Below are positions 47,584 through 55,962 of a DNA stretch of 64,000 nt, one piece after another. The DNA is from Winogradskyella ludwigii (GTDB taxonomy: Bacteria > Bacteroidota > Bacteroidia > Flavobacteriales > Flavobacteriaceae). Positions within the stretch are counted from its first letter, which is position 1. The number at the start of each line of letters is the position of its first letter. Under the pieces are notes generated by a model that saw only the letters and a list, made by a program, of their open reading frames with translations, was not told where the DNA came from and did not search any database. A program made the position numbers and the translations under genes. The DNA lies in assembly GCF_013403985.1 (NCBI RefSeq), contig NZ_JABFDF010000002.1, positions 186,001-250,000 of the forward strand. Direction: 5' to 3'.

Positions 47584-48567
47584 TTAGTTATAACTAGACG
47601 TTGCTACTTCAAAATCAGAATCCATAGCTGCTAAATAACGCTCTGCATCTAAGGCTGCCATACAACCTGTACCTGCAGCAGTAATCGCTTGTCTATAGAC
47701 ATGATCTGCAGCATCACCACTTACAAATACACCTTCTACATTGGTTTTACTTGTTCCTGGTATAGCATTGATAATATAACCTGTTTCATCTAAGTCTAAA
47801 TAGCCTTTAAAGATATCTGTATTAGGTTTATGACCTATAGCAACAAAGAAACCTGTAGCTTCAATATCATGCTTTTCGTTTGTTTTATTGTTAGTTACAC
47901 GAACACCTGTAACCACTTGTCCATCTCCTAATACCTCATCAGTTTCTGTATTGAATAAGATTTCGATGTTCTCTGTATTCTTAACACGTTTAGCCATAAT
48001 CTTAGACGCTCTAAACTCGTCTCGTCTTACCAACATAGTTACTTTCTTACATAATTTAGATAAGTAATGTGCTTCTTCACAAGCAGAATCTCCCGCTCCA
48101 ACAATCACTACATCTTGATTTCTGTAAAAGAACCCATCACAAACAGCACAGGCAGAAACTCCACCTCCTAGTTTTAAATATTTTTGCTCAGAAGGTAAGT
48201 TTAAATATTTTGCAGAGGCACCTGTTGAAATAATAATAGTATCTGCGTGAATTTCTTTTTCTTCATTTACCCAAGCTTTATGAACATCTCCAGAAAAATC
48301 TACTTTAGTAATCCAACCGTGACGTATATCAGTCCCAAAACGTTCTGCTTGTTTTTGTAACTGAACCATCATATCAGGTCCTGTAATTCCTTCTGGATAG
48401 CCAGGAAAATTCTCAACATCATTGGTTGTGGTTAATTGTCCACCAGGCTGCTCTCCTTGATATAAAACAGGAAACATATTAGCTCTAGACGCATAAATTG
48501 CAGCTGTGTAACCTGCTGGTCCAGATCCTATAATTAAACACTTTACTTTTTCTATTGTATCTGACAT
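47584..48567 (-). CDS. trxB: Thioredoxin-disulfide reductase
   Basis: 327 residues. FAD-binding GSGPAGYTAAI (14-24), redox-active CAVC at Cys140-Cys143, NADPH-binding GAGDSACEEAHY near 165, and the C-terminal FAD motif GVFVSGDAAD. It is a typical low-molecular-weight NADPH thioredoxin reductase supplying electrons to thioredoxin. Two exact -7 elements lie upstream on the minus strand: TAAGTTTG (48597-48604) and TACTTTTG (48635-48642), giving leaders of roughly 25 and 60 nt. It has its own terminator. Confidence 0.97.
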   Translation of the reverse strand: MSDTIEKVKCLIIGSGPAGYTAAIYASRANMFPVLYQGEQPGGQLTTTNDVENFPGYPEGITGPDMMVQLQKQAERFGTDIRHGWITKVDFSGDVHKAWVNEEKEIHADTIIISTGASAKYLNLPSEQKYLKLGGGVSACAVCDGFFYRNQDVVIVGAGDSACEEAHYLSKLCKKVTMLVRRDEFRASKIMAKRVKNTENIEILFNTETDEVLGDGQVVTGVRVTNNKTNEKHDIEATGFFVAIGHKPNTDIFKGYLDLDETGYIINAIPGTSKTNVEGVFVSGDAADHVYRQAITAAGTGCMAALDAERYLAAMDSDFEVATSSYN

Positions 48568-48596
48568 ATCTTGTAATTTAATTCTTAAAATCTACC

Positions 48597-48642
48597 CAAA
48601 CTTATTCCTAAAAACAAGTCCAAATACGCTAAAACAAAAGTA
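48597..48642 (-). promoter_or_regulatory. Two candidate promoters of trxB
   Basis: Minus-strand TAAGTTTG at 48597-48604 and TACTTTTG at 48635-48642, both exact TAnnTTTG. The -33 boxes are poor. Confidence 0.5.
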
Positions 48643-48773
48643 GGTTTTTTAGTCAAAACCTTACATAGAAGTTATTAACAGCTTATATCATTCCTATAAA
48701 TACTAAGAATAGAGGCTATTTGTTAATTTAATTCATTAATTTATAGCAGTTTAACCATAAAACACAACATATT

Positions 48774-49253
48774 ATGAAATCTAAAATTTTAACCTTGTGC
48801 ATGATAGTGTTACTTTTAAATTCATGTAAGGACCAACCAGAAAATGATGTAAAAAATAAAGATCTAGAAACGGAAATGAAAGAAAAACCTATGAGTCTCA
48901 ATGGCACTTGGGAACTTAAAGGGTTCTATAACTATAAAGATAATGTGGTGGTAGATTCGTTTTCTAACCATACTATTGCTAGGCAGGTTAAAATGTATTC
49001 AGACCATAAAGTAATGTGGTGCAAGCTTTTAAAAACGGACTCTATAGAGTTTTTTGGATATGGTTCTTATAGTTATGATGAAGGGAGTTTAACTGAAGTT
49101 TTAGATTTTGGTTCTGCTTTTATGAACGAAGTTATAAAGGAACAACAAGAGTTTAAGTTTCAACTTAAATTACAACCCGATAGTTTTCAACAAATTGAAT
49201 TAGATGAAGATGGTAACCGTATTTATTCTGAAAATTATGTCCGTGTAGAATAA
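48774..49253 (+). CDS. Lipocalin-like lipoprotein
   Basis: 159 residues. Lipobox LLNSC (Cys18), Asp/Glu/Lys linker, then MSLNGTWELKGFYNYKDN, which reads like a lipocalin-type strand, and a C-terminal strand (IYSENYVRVE). I recognise it only as a small lipocalin-like lipoprotein of flavobacterial type; ligand unknown. Divergent from trxB across about 205 bp; a hairpin follows. Confidence 0.75.
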   Translation: MKSKILTLCMIVLLLNSCKDQPENDVKNKDLETEMKEKPMSLNGTWELKGFYNYKDNVVVDSFSNHTIARQVKMYSDHKVMWCKLLKTDSIEFFGYGSYSYDEGSLTEVLDFGSAFMNEVIKEQQEFKFQLKLQPDSFQQIELDEDGNRIYSENYVRVE

Positions 49254-49290
49254 CTCTACATCGTTGCAGTAAAATATCGTTTAAGACAGA

Positions 49291-49328
49291 AAAATACCCT
49301 CAAGAACCTAACGTCCTCAAGGGTATTT
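49291..49328. terminator. Terminator-like hairpin after the lipoprotein gene
   Basis: AAATACCC / GGGTATTT arms with a ~20-nt loop; T tract within the right arm only. It could serve this gene and the convergent YtjA-type gene. Confidence 0.55.
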
Positions 49329-49359
49329 ATATAATTATATGGATTTATTGTCAGCTAAA

Positions 49360-49521
49360 TTATTTCTTAACAACCCCTTTTAATAGTGATAGTACAAAAA
49401 GCACTATAAATATAAAGAAGATTATTTTTGCGATTCCAGCAGCAGCTCCTGCTATGCCTCCAAATCCTAAAATGGCTGCGATTATTGCTATTATAACGAA
49501 TGTGATTGTCCAACGTAACAT
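49360..49521 (-). CDS. YtjA/DUF1328-type small membrane protein (53 aa)
   Basis: 53 residues, [20 protein letters not shown] at the start, then a Gly/Ala-rich turn and a second helix ([17 protein letters not shown]) with a Lys tail. This is the DUF1328/UPF0391 pattern, a stress-induced small membrane protein (E. coli YtjA). It is too short to be found by length-limited gene calling. It is adjacent to hemerythrin, AraC and YtxH genes, a stress-type neighbourhood. Confidence 0.88.
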   Translation of the reverse strand: MLRWTITFVIIAIIAAILGFGGIAGAAAGIAKIIFFIFIVLFVLSLLKGVVKK

Positions 49522-49664
49522 ATATTTTGGTTTTTAGTTAATAATTAATAGTTAGTATCTCTAACTTCTATTACAAAGATCACGATTATCACTGACACCC
49601 ATTTGCTCATACACTACTGATTTTAACCGCATTACTACTAAATAGATCTTTTTATTACATAAAA

Positions 49665-49695
49665 AAAGCGAACTCCTTAACCGAGAATTCGCTTT
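49665..49695 (-). terminator. Intrinsic terminator of hemerythrin gene
   Basis: On the minus strand: GCGAA(TT)CTC ... GAGTTCGC then TTTTTTT; one 2-nt bulge. Confidence 0.7.
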
Positions 49696-49724
49696 AATCA
49701 CTACTTAACAAACCAATACCTTTA

Positions 49725-50159
49725 TTATCTGTGTTCTTTCATATACGCATTATACTTTATAGCCAAATCTTCTTTTTCTTTAGCACTGAAGACTTTTCCG
49801 GATAATTGAAAAAAGGAGTGTTCTTCATCTTCTAAATGATGTTCTACTTTATGCTTTAAATCCTTAGCTATTTTTAACCACGCTGAAGAATCCATTTCAG
49901 TGTCTTCTAATTGTTCTACAAGCTCATCTATTTCGTGATGTTCTGCGATACCATGTCTAGCATCTTCTTGCATCATATCTGTAGGAATTAAAGGTTTGTA
50001 GAAATGACGTTCTTCTGCATTAGCGTGCAGTGATAATTCTTTACGTAGCTCCTTAAATAATGATGTACGTTTTTTAGTATCTCCAGAAGTCTCCACTAAC
50101 TGATTTAAAAGATTTCTTTGTATGTCATGATCGTTTCTAATGGCTTCGTATATGTTCAT
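49725..50159 (-). CDS. Hemerythrin-domain protein
   Basis: 144 residues, helical bundle. His/Glu positions fit a di-iron hemerythrin: NDHDIQ (His11), LHANAEERHFYKPL (His54 and Glu58 region), AEHHEIDELVEQL, and HHLEDEEHSFFQL. Such proteins bind O2 or NO or protect iron-sulfur centres, as in the YtfE/RIC group, but this one is shorter than RIC and lacks its N-terminal domain. The promoter was not identified; 320 bp upstream separate it from an AraC-type gene. Confidence 0.88.
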   Translation of the reverse strand: MNIYEAIRNDHDIQRNLLNQLVETSGDTKKRTSLFKELRKELSLHANAEERHFYKPLIPTDMMQEDARHGIAEHHEIDELVEQLEDTEMDSSAWLKIAKDLKHKVEHHLEDEEHSFFQLSGKVFSAKEKEDLAIKYNAYMKEHR

Positions 50160-50479
50160 AATTGTGTTTATTAAATGTTTTTATTGTACTTTATAAAGGT
50201 ATAATTACAGGCTCGTGTGTTTTTGCTCAATTGAGTTAAAAATTAACTGATATAAAAAATGATTACCCTATTCACGCTTATTTGTAAATTTTTAAGAAAT
50301 ATCAATTGTTAAAGAACTATTTTTACACTCTAATATTATCGTTTACTCTGTTTACATGTGTTTCCGGTATAATGTTTTATTCAGTTTAAGCGTGATGCAC
50401 AAACCATTGCGATAAGTGATTAAGTGAAATAAGTTACGTAGATTTAAACCCATTGAGTTTTATAAACAAGTAGATTTAT
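50160..50479. promoter_or_regulatory. 320-bp divergent intergenic region with overlapping palindromes
   Basis: No ORF. CTCAATTGAG (50226-50235) is a perfect 10-bp palindrome overlapping AGTTAA-AAA-TTAACT (50234-50248). It lies between the hemerythrin and AraC genes and could bind a dimeric regulator. A clear -7 element is not visible; TAGATTTA (near 50470) is a one-mismatch candidate. Confidence 0.45.
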
Positions 50480-51511
50480 ATGATTGAAATTGAAATAAAC
50501 CCTTCAAACACTAGAGATATCCTTACTCAAATAAGCGAACATCTTGATGGAACCATAGACGAACGTTGGGGAGAATACACAATGACGATTGATAATGCAA
50601 ATGCTCGTGGTAAAATCACCTATATTCCTTTTGATTGGGGAGTAAATCTGCTTGATTTTGATATCATATTTTACAAAGAATTCATTTTAAAAACTGAAGG
50701 AGAACAATTTAACCCAATACGTTTTATTTATAACCTACAGGGTTATTTTTTACATCGTTTTGGAGTGCAAAATCATGAACACAAAACAGAACAATTTCAG
50801 TCTGTAATTTTTACGAATAAATCGGAAGGTATTAATTACATGCACTTTCCTAAAAATCAGAAACTACAAATAAATATAATTCAGATTGTACGTAAAGAAT
50901 TCATGAAAAAGAGGACTACAAATGTAGCTTCACTTAATAAAAAATTATATGAAGTTTTTGTAGATACAGATCATGAAAATAGATATGCTCATTTTGGCGA
51001 ATTAAATTTAAAAATGGCAGATGATGTAAAGACTATAAGACAGGTAAAGTCTAAAGGTATGTTGCGTATTTTAAAAATTGAAGCCAAAGTCTACGAAATC
51101 CTTTCTTTACACATACAACAACACGAAAGACAAACGGTTGGTAAAAAGTTACCTAATTCACTTACAAAACAAGAATTAAAAACCATAAAGAAGATTTGTG
51201 ATATTATACAAAAAGAGCCTTCAAAACAGTATTCGTTAGATCAATTATCTATCGACTTTGGATTATCACAAGCTAAGCTTCAAGATGGATTTAAATTTCT
51301 TTATAAACGTACGGTTACAGAATTTATACGTCATGTTAGATTAGAAAAAGCTAGATTCTTTATAAAAAATAGCGACTTGAATATCTCTCAAATTGTATAT
51401 TCAATAGGTTTTACAAGTCGAAGCTATTTCTCTAAAATATTTAAAGAAAAATATAGTATATCACCAAGCGAATTCAAAAAACAAATTGTAGCCAAAATTA
51501 TAGTCAACTAA
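50480..51511 (+). CDS. AraC-family transcriptional regulator
   Basis: 343 residues. The C-terminal ~100 residues are two helix-turn-helix motifs: LDQLSIDFGLSQAKLQDGF and ISQIVYSIGFTSRSYFSKIF, followed by KEKYSISPSEFK, the classic AraC/XylS signature. The N-terminal ~220 residues contain no cupin or response-regulator motif I can name and are flavobacterial in style (sequence similar to regulators near membrane-stress genes). Its stop is 1 nt from the stop of the convergent gene. Its target may be the stress genes on either side. Confidence 0.9.
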   Translation: MIEIEINPSNTRDILTQISEHLDGTIDERWGEYTMTIDNANARGKITYIPFDWGVNLLDFDIIFYKEFILKTEGEQFNPIRFIYNLQGYFLHRFGVQNHEHKTEQFQSVIFTNKSEGINYMHFPKNQKLQINIIQIVRKEFMKKRTTNVASLNKKLYEVFVDTDHENRYAHFGELNLKMADDVKTIRQVKSKGMLRILKIEAKVYEILSLHIQQHERQTVGKKLPNSLTKQELKTIKKICDIIQKEPSKQYSLDQLSIDFGLSQAKLQDGFKFLYKRTVTEFIRHVRLEKARFFIKNSDLNISQIVYSIGFTSRSYFSKIFKEKYSISPSEFKKQIVAKIIVN

Positions 51512-51512
51512 C

Positions 51513-51719
51513 TTACTTACCAAACAACCATTTTTTAATAATCGCTATAAAGCTGTATTTTCCAGTTAGTTTTAAAGCTGAACTTATCCAATTTAATGGT
51601 TGTAAATCTTCTTTAAACTCACCTTTTACAAGTTTGAGTTCCTCCCATGCAATATCGCGTTCCAACTTGTAGAGCTTTAGATCGTTATCTATTTCCTTAA
51701 AATTTGTATATGTTTTCAT
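51513..51719 (-). CDS. Small conserved protein of the YtxH cluster (68 aa)
   Basis: 68 residues: acidic/basic helix (FKEIDNDLKLYKLERDIAWE) then a short hydrophobic part and LFGK tail. I think it belongs to the small DUF6327-like flavobacterial group, but this is not certain. It starts 1 nt after the stop of the holin-like gene and completes the YtxH-holin-like operon. Probably membrane-associated; function unknown. Confidence 0.75.
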   Translation of the reverse strand: MKTYTNFKEIDNDLKLYKLERDIAWEELKLVKGEFKEDLQPLNWISSALKLTGKYSFIAIIKKWLFGK

Positions 51720-51720
51720 A

Positions 51721-52068
51721 TTAATTGAAAAAATTAGTTCCCACTTTTTTAATTACAAAAGAATTAAATTTAGACCTAAGAAGATACATTATAATCCCAA
51801 GCGCTATGTAAATTAAACCTACCAATAAACATCCAAGAGCATAGCTATTCACCGCATTTCCTAATTCTATAGCACCTGCTATAGATAAGAAAACGAGACC
51901 TGCGAACATTAAACTTCCAATGATTAAAACCTTAGTCATCATACTTAACGAAAGTGTTAGCTGCTGAAAAACTTTTAATCTAAAGTATTGGTGAGACGAT
52001 TTAATGTAACGCTCACCAATTTGAGAAGCTCTATCCGTTGTGTTATTTATATCTTCAAATACACTCAT
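51721..52068 (-). CDS. Phage-holin-like (DUF1469) membrane protein
   Basis: 115 residues. An amphipathic N-terminus (ASQIGERYIKSSHQYFRLKV) is followed by two TM helices (VLIIGSLMFAGLVFLSIAG and CLLVGLIYIALGIIMYLL), the layout of the Phage_holin_3_6/DUF1469 family. It lies 3 nt behind YtxH, so they are cotranscribed. These clusters respond to stress and starvation; no phage genes are nearby, so a lytic role is unlikely. Confidence 0.78.
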   Translation of the reverse strand: MSVFEDINNTTDRASQIGERYIKSSHQYFRLKVFQQLTLSLSMMTKVLIIGSLMFAGLVFLSIAGAIELGNAVNSYALGCLLVGLIYIALGIIMYLLRSKFNSFVIKKVGTNFFN

Positions 52069-52071
52069 GGA

Positions 52072-52404
52072 TTATGCTTTTTTCTGTAAATTTTTATTTT
52101 TAGCCTTCAAATCTTTTAATCTAGCCTCTAAAGTTGTAATAACATCTTCTGCCTTATAACTTGCGTTAGACACGATGGCCTCAACTTGATGATCTAAGTT
52201 ATCCTTTTGTGCAGATATAGTACTTCCCAGTGTGTCTCTTAACTCAACAGCTTTCTCAGCCATTAAATCTCTCTTCGTTGCAGCTTCATCTGCTATTCTC
52301 TGTCTCGTTACACTCCCTTTTTCTGGTGCAAATAATATTCCTAAGACTGCTCCTACTGCTGTTCCTGCTAATATTCCTAATACTGTATTTCCGTTATTAC
52401 TCAT
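52072..52404 (-). CDS. YtxH-domain protein
   Basis: 110 residues. GILAGTAVGAVLGILFAPEKG at the N-terminus is the YtxH signature: one TM helix followed by the conserved APEKG. A long coiled-coil/amphipathic helix rich in Lys, Ala and Glu follows. B. subtilis YtxH is a general stress protein. First gene of the leftward three-gene unit. Confidence 0.92.
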   Translation of the reverse strand: MSNNGNTVLGILAGTAVGAVLGILFAPEKGSVTRQRIADEAATKRDLMAEKAVELRDTLGSTISAQKDNLDHQVEAIVSNASYKAEDVITTLEARLKDLKAKNKNLQKKA

Positions 52405-52451
52405 GATATTTTTTTTTAAGTTAATTAAAAGTATAGCACGTTGCTATGATA

Positions 52452-52459
52452 CAAAGGTA
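52452..52459 (-). promoter_or_regulatory. -7 element of the YtxH operon
   Basis: CAAAGGTA on the plus strand is TACCTTTG on the minus strand, exact consensus, 48 bp upstream of the YtxH start. Confidence 0.65.
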
Positions 52460-52574
52460 GGCGCATTGCTAAGCTTAACTTAACTCTTTACCTAGCATTA
52501 TTAGCTGTAATGCTATTTTACTATTAGCGTTAAAAATTTAAGTTATCGCATTAACCAAAAACGTCCATTTCCTT

Positions 52575-52582
52575 TATTTTTG
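52575..52582 (+). promoter_or_regulatory. -7 element of aldehyde dehydrogenase
   Basis: TATTTTTG, exact TAnnTTTG, 16 bp before the ATG at 52599; predicted leader about 10 nt. Confidence 0.55.
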
Positions 52583-52598
52583 GGAAAGTTCAAAAATT

Positions 52599-53963
52599 AT
52601 GAAATCAATAATAAAAACATACAATCCGTATAATGGCAATCCATTAGATACTTATAGTATGGATTCTGAGGCTGTTTTAAAAAATAAATTAGAATTAGCA
52701 GACAAAACATTTAAGACTTGGAGACACGTTGAAATAAAGAAACGTATGCAGCTACTTAACAAACTAGCTGATGAAGTTTCAAAAAACAAATCTAAATTAA
52801 GTCTTCTAATGACATCAGAAATGGGAAAACCGATTACTGAAAGTGAAGCCGAAATAGAAAAATGTATAGGTCTTATTAATTTCTACGCTATAAATACGGA
52901 ACAATTTTTACGAGACGATGTTATTAAAACCGATGCCAAAGAAAGCTTTATAAGCTACGACCCAATGGGTTGCATACTAGCCATTATGCCATGGAATTAC
53001 CCGTTTTGGCAAGTATTCAGGTTTGCTATCCCTACATTGGCGGCTGGTAATGTGGCCTTATTAAAGCATGCCTCTAATGTTACAGGATGCGCTCTTGCTA
53101 TTGAAAAATTATTCATTGATGCAGGATTCGATCAAGGTTGCTTTCAAACATTAGTGACCAATCATGACGAAATTGAAAAACTTATGGCCAACGATATTAT
53201 AAAAGCAGTATCCTTAACAGGGAGTGAAAAAGCTGGTCGAAAAATAGCAGAACTCGCTGGAAAAAATTTAAAACCATCACTTTTAGAGTTAGGAGGAAAC
53301 AACGCTTGTATCATTTTAAAAGATGCCGATTTAGACAAACACATATCTACAATAGTAAAAGCTAGAATGCAAAATTCTGGTCAAAGTTGTATTGCTGCAA
53401 AACGTTTTATAGTTGTGGATGCTATATATGAAAAATTCGTAGAAAAATTCACCTCTAAAGTTGAAGAACTAAAATATGGAGATCCCACCAACAGAAACAC
53501 AACCATATCTTGTCTTGCACGTGAAGATCTAGCTGATATTTTAGAAGAACAAGTTCAAAAATCCTTAGATCTAGGAGCAAAATTAATTCATGGAAACAAA
53601 CGAGATGGTTCTTATTACCAACCCACCATACTCACCAATATTACTAAAGACATGCCTGTTTTCACAGAAGAAACATTTGGACCAATTGCCGCTATAATTA
53701 AAGTAGATTCTGAAGATGACGCTTATAAAATGGCAGCCAACTCTAAATTTGGGTTAGGCACCATGGTATTTACAACAGATTATAAATCTGCGTCAAAACG
53801 AACTTTAGAGATTGAAGATGGAGCCTTTTTTATAAACGAAATGGTAAAATCAGATCAACGATTACCATTTGGAGGCACAAAAATTTCAGGTTACGGTCGT
53901 GAATTATCTAAAGAAGGTATGTTAGCATTTATAAATAAAAAAACAGTTTACATTAATAAATAA
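52599..53963 (+). CDS. NAD(P)-dependent succinate-semialdehyde dehydrogenase-type aldehyde dehydrogenase
   Basis: 454 residues. Cofactor motif MPWNYPFWQVFRFAIPTLAAGN, general base Glu230 in LLELGGNNACI and catalytic Cys264 in NSGQSCIAAKRF are all present. Length and the FFINEMVKSDQRLPFGGTKISGYGREL C-terminus fit the short GabD/Sad-like group, which oxidises succinate semialdehyde to succinate in GABA/4-hydroxybutyrate catabolism. The semialdehyde substrate is inferred from family. It is followed 12 nt later by a 50-aa membrane-peptide gene, probably cotranscribed. Confidence 0.88.
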   Translation: MKSIIKTYNPYNGNPLDTYSMDSEAVLKNKLELADKTFKTWRHVEIKKRMQLLNKLADEVSKNKSKLSLLMTSEMGKPITESEAEIEKCIGLINFYAINTEQFLRDDVIKTDAKESFISYDPMGCILAIMPWNYPFWQVFRFAIPTLAAGNVALLKHASNVTGCALAIEKLFIDAGFDQGCFQTLVTNHDEIEKLMANDIIKAVSLTGSEKAGRKIAELAGKNLKPSLLELGGNNACIILKDADLDKHISTIVKARMQNSGQSCIAAKRFIVVDAIYEKFVEKFTSKVEELKYGDPTNRNTTISCLAREDLADILEEQVQKSLDLGAKLIHGNKRDGSYYQPTILTNITKDMPVFTEETFGPIAAIIKVDSEDDAYKMAANSKFGLGTMVFTTDYKSASKRTLEIEDGAFFINEMVKSDQRLPFGGTKISGYGRELSKEGMLAFINKKTVYINK

Positions 53964-53975
53964 AAACCAAAAAAT

Positions 53976-54128
53976 ATGAAATTTGTAAAAGAAGAAGATG
54001 AAGAAAGAAGAGATTATATCTTACAAAAAGATGCCAAAACTAAATTTGGAGCCAAATTTATTATCCTAGTACTTATTATTTTGGTAGGTGCTGTTGTAGC
54101 GTCTGGAATACACTTTGAATGGTATTAA
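53976..54128 (+). CDS. Small single-pass membrane protein (50 aa)
   Basis: 50 residues: a charged cytoplasmic N-terminus (KFVKEEDEERRDYILQKDAK) and one TM helix (FIILVLIILVGAVVASGI) with a short HFEWY tail. No family recognised. It follows the aldehyde dehydrogenase by 12 nt and ends 18 nt before the convergent symporter gene. Its consistent ATG/stop and compact layout support a real gene. Confidence 0.7.
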   Translation: MKFVKEEDEERRDYILQKDAKTKFGAKFIILVLIILVGAVVASGIHFEWY

Positions 54129-54146
54129 TAAATTAGAACAACAGAT

Positions 54147-55118
54147 TTACTCAATTTCTATTTGTTTATCACTTGCTCGCTTAGAAGCTACCACGCTAAT
54201 AACCAATATTTGCGTCGCATGAAACAACATTAAAGGCAACAACATAATACCTATAGTTGCCATGTTACCAAATATTATTTTAGAGAAAACGGTACCATGA
54301 ACTAACGATTTTTTAGTTCCGCAAAACTGTGCTGTAATTTGGTCTTCTTTGTTCATGTGTAATTTCCGAGCAATAAAACCAGTCAACCAAAAAGCAAGTC
54401 CAAACAATACAACGACACCTATAAAGAGATAAAGCAAGTCTAAAAGTGAGACAGCACTAAAAATGTTGTTATAAAAAGATTCTGCAAAACTTTTGTAGAT
54501 AATTAACAAGATAATAGATTTATCAAATAAGGTTAGCTTACTACTATGCTTACGCGCAAATTCCCCAAAAAAGCGTTGTAATAAAAGTCCAAAAATTACA
54601 GGTAAAATAATCTGAATTATTAATTTTAGGTAAATTTCAGTAAAATCAAAATCGGTTTGAGAGTTGTCTATGAATAAGCCCATCCAAAGCGGCGTCAGTG
54701 CAATTCCAATAATTCCAGAAATACTTGCATTAAAAATTGCAGCTGGTATATTTCCTTTTGCCATAGATACCATGACAACAGATGAAGATACTGTTGATGG
54801 TAACGCTGCTAAGAAAAAGAAAGCTAGCCAGATGGTTTCTTGTTCTTCATTTTGAATAAATGGTCTTAGAATTAAGACTAATAGTGGAAACATTAAAAAT
54901 GTAGAACCTTGAACTAAAAGGTGCAATTTCCAGTTTTTGAGCCCTGCTCTTAATTGTGTTGGACTCAATTTTAAGCCATAAAAAAAGAAAATAAGTGAGA
55001 TTCCTATGGCACTAATCGTGTTTGTAGGAATTTTACTATTCTCGATTCCCCATTCTGGAAAAAAATAAGCTATAATTATTACAACTATTATGGATAATAC
55101 AAATTTATCGATCTTCAT
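54147..55118 (-). CDS. Bile acid:Na+ symporter-family (SBF-like) transporter
   Basis: 323 residues with about ten TM helices. TISAIGISLIFFFYGLKLSP, AALPSTVSSSVVMVSMAKGN (crossing helix motif) and QFCGTKKSLVHGTVFSKIIF (second crossing motif) are hallmarks of the SBF/BASS-like YfeH group. These import Na+-coupled organic anions (bile acids, 2-keto acids) in characterised members. Substrate here unknown. Confidence 0.9.
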   Translation of the reverse strand: MKIDKFVLSIIVVIIIAYFFPEWGIENSKIPTNTISAIGISLIFFFYGLKLSPTQLRAGLKNWKLHLLVQGSTFLMFPLLVLILRPFIQNEEQETIWLAFFFLAALPSTVSSSVVMVSMAKGNIPAAIFNASISGIIGIALTPLWMGLFIDNSQTDFDFTEIYLKLIIQIILPVIFGLLLQRFFGEFARKHSSKLTLFDKSIILLIIYKSFAESFYNNIFSAVSLLDLLYLFIGVVVLFGLAFWLTGFIARKLHMNKEDQITAQFCGTKKSLVHGTVFSKIIFGNMATIGIMLLPLMLFHATQILVISVVASKRASDKQIEIE

Positions 55119-55288
55119 ATTTAGGTATAGACTCTAATGTCTTAGTTTAAAACGCTAAAATAATATCAAATAATCACTTAATAGACAAGTGCGTTATCTT
55201 AATTCTTTTCAACCTTAAACGTTTTATTTTTAAAAATAACAGATTTAAAAAATTAGGAAAATTTTAAAAAAAAGAAGACCTTTACATT

Positions 55289-55654
55289 GTGAAGACAGCA
55301 ACTCTCTTTCTAGCATTATTTATGCTTTTGAAGCCTACCATTCCCTTTGTGGAGTACGCTGCTTTCTATGACTATATTAAAAACGAACTTTGCGTTAATA
55401 AAGACAAGCCCGAATTGGCTTGTAATGGTAAATGTCATTTAATGCAAGGATTGGCCAAAGCTTCCGATTCAGAAAATAGTAAAGACAAAAATCACTCATC
55501 ATCTTCAGAACACCAAGTTGTGTTTTTTCATGATGCCTATAAAATTCCTCTTGTTTCTTTTATTAAAGAACAAAATTCTAAAATAGTTACTTCATACAAC
55601 AGAATTTATAAATTCCATTTTACAGATTCTATTTTTCATCCACCACTAGTATAG
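55289..55654 (+). CDS. Small secreted Cys-motif protein (121 aa), island member 1
   Basis: 121 residues from a GTG start, chosen because it gives a hydrophobic N-terminal segment (KTATLFLALFMLLKPTIPF). The core is C-V-N-K-D-K-P-E-L-A-C-N-G-K-C-H-L, with three cysteines, followed by a Ser/Glu/Asp/His-rich linker and a C-terminus HPPLV. A close paralogue lies at 58883 inside the copper island (14 of 17 motif residues identical). I infer metal (copper) handling from cysteines and neighbours; no enzyme domain is seen. A terminator follows, so it is separate from the receptor operon 308 bp downstream. Confidence 0.78.
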   Translation: MKTATLFLALFMLLKPTIPFVEYAAFYDYIKNELCVNKDKPELACNGKCHLMQGLAKASDSENSKDKNHSSSSEHQVVFFHDAYKIPLVSFIKEQNSKIVTSYNRIYKFHFTDSIFHPPLV

Positions 55655-55680
55655 TTTCAACATAGAGACTCTTTTTTTTA
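55653..55680 (+). terminator. Intrinsic terminator of Cys-motif gene 1
   Basis: AGTTTC / GAGACT (one G-U pair) with a 6-nt loop and a run of eight T. Confidence 0.6.
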
Positions 55681-55962
55681 AGAACTTGTATTTAGCAAAA
55701 TGATTTTTCATTTCGCCAAATGATGCTATCTATTATTTTAATAAGGAATAATTCATTCCTCTTAAAATGTGGTATAAAATAGCCACATCAAAAGCATTGC
55801 ACACCGTTCTCTATACACGAGGTTTCTATCCTTATTTCCCATAGTTACGCTTGGTTGTACAATCATTGTATTGACCTTAAAACTAATATGTCTAATAATA
55901 TTTTAGACATCAATAGTCGCAACTATAATTTCAAGAGTTTTAAATAAAACACTTTATTAGTT
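55655..55962 (+). promoter_or_regulatory. 308-bp region upstream of the copper island operon, with operator-like dyad
   Basis: No ORF supported. The strongest feature is the inverted repeat ATGTCTAA (55888-55895) / TTAGACAT (55903-55910) separated by 7 nt, centred about 64 bp before the lipoprotein ATG at 55963. This is an 8-7-8 operator-like site for a dimeric repressor or activator. Upstream sequence also has a short hairpin AAATGA/TCATTT. I see no known riboswitch. Confidence 0.55.

Noticed and set aside
51721-52068. Holin-like gene as sign of a prophage
   Set aside because: No phage structural, integrase or lysis genes nearby; YtxH-holin-like units are common chromosomal stress clusters.
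55655-55962. Cobalamin or other riboswitch upstream of the copper receptor operon
   Set aside because: No conserved riboswitch core was recognised; the only clear structure is the 8-7-8 dyad.
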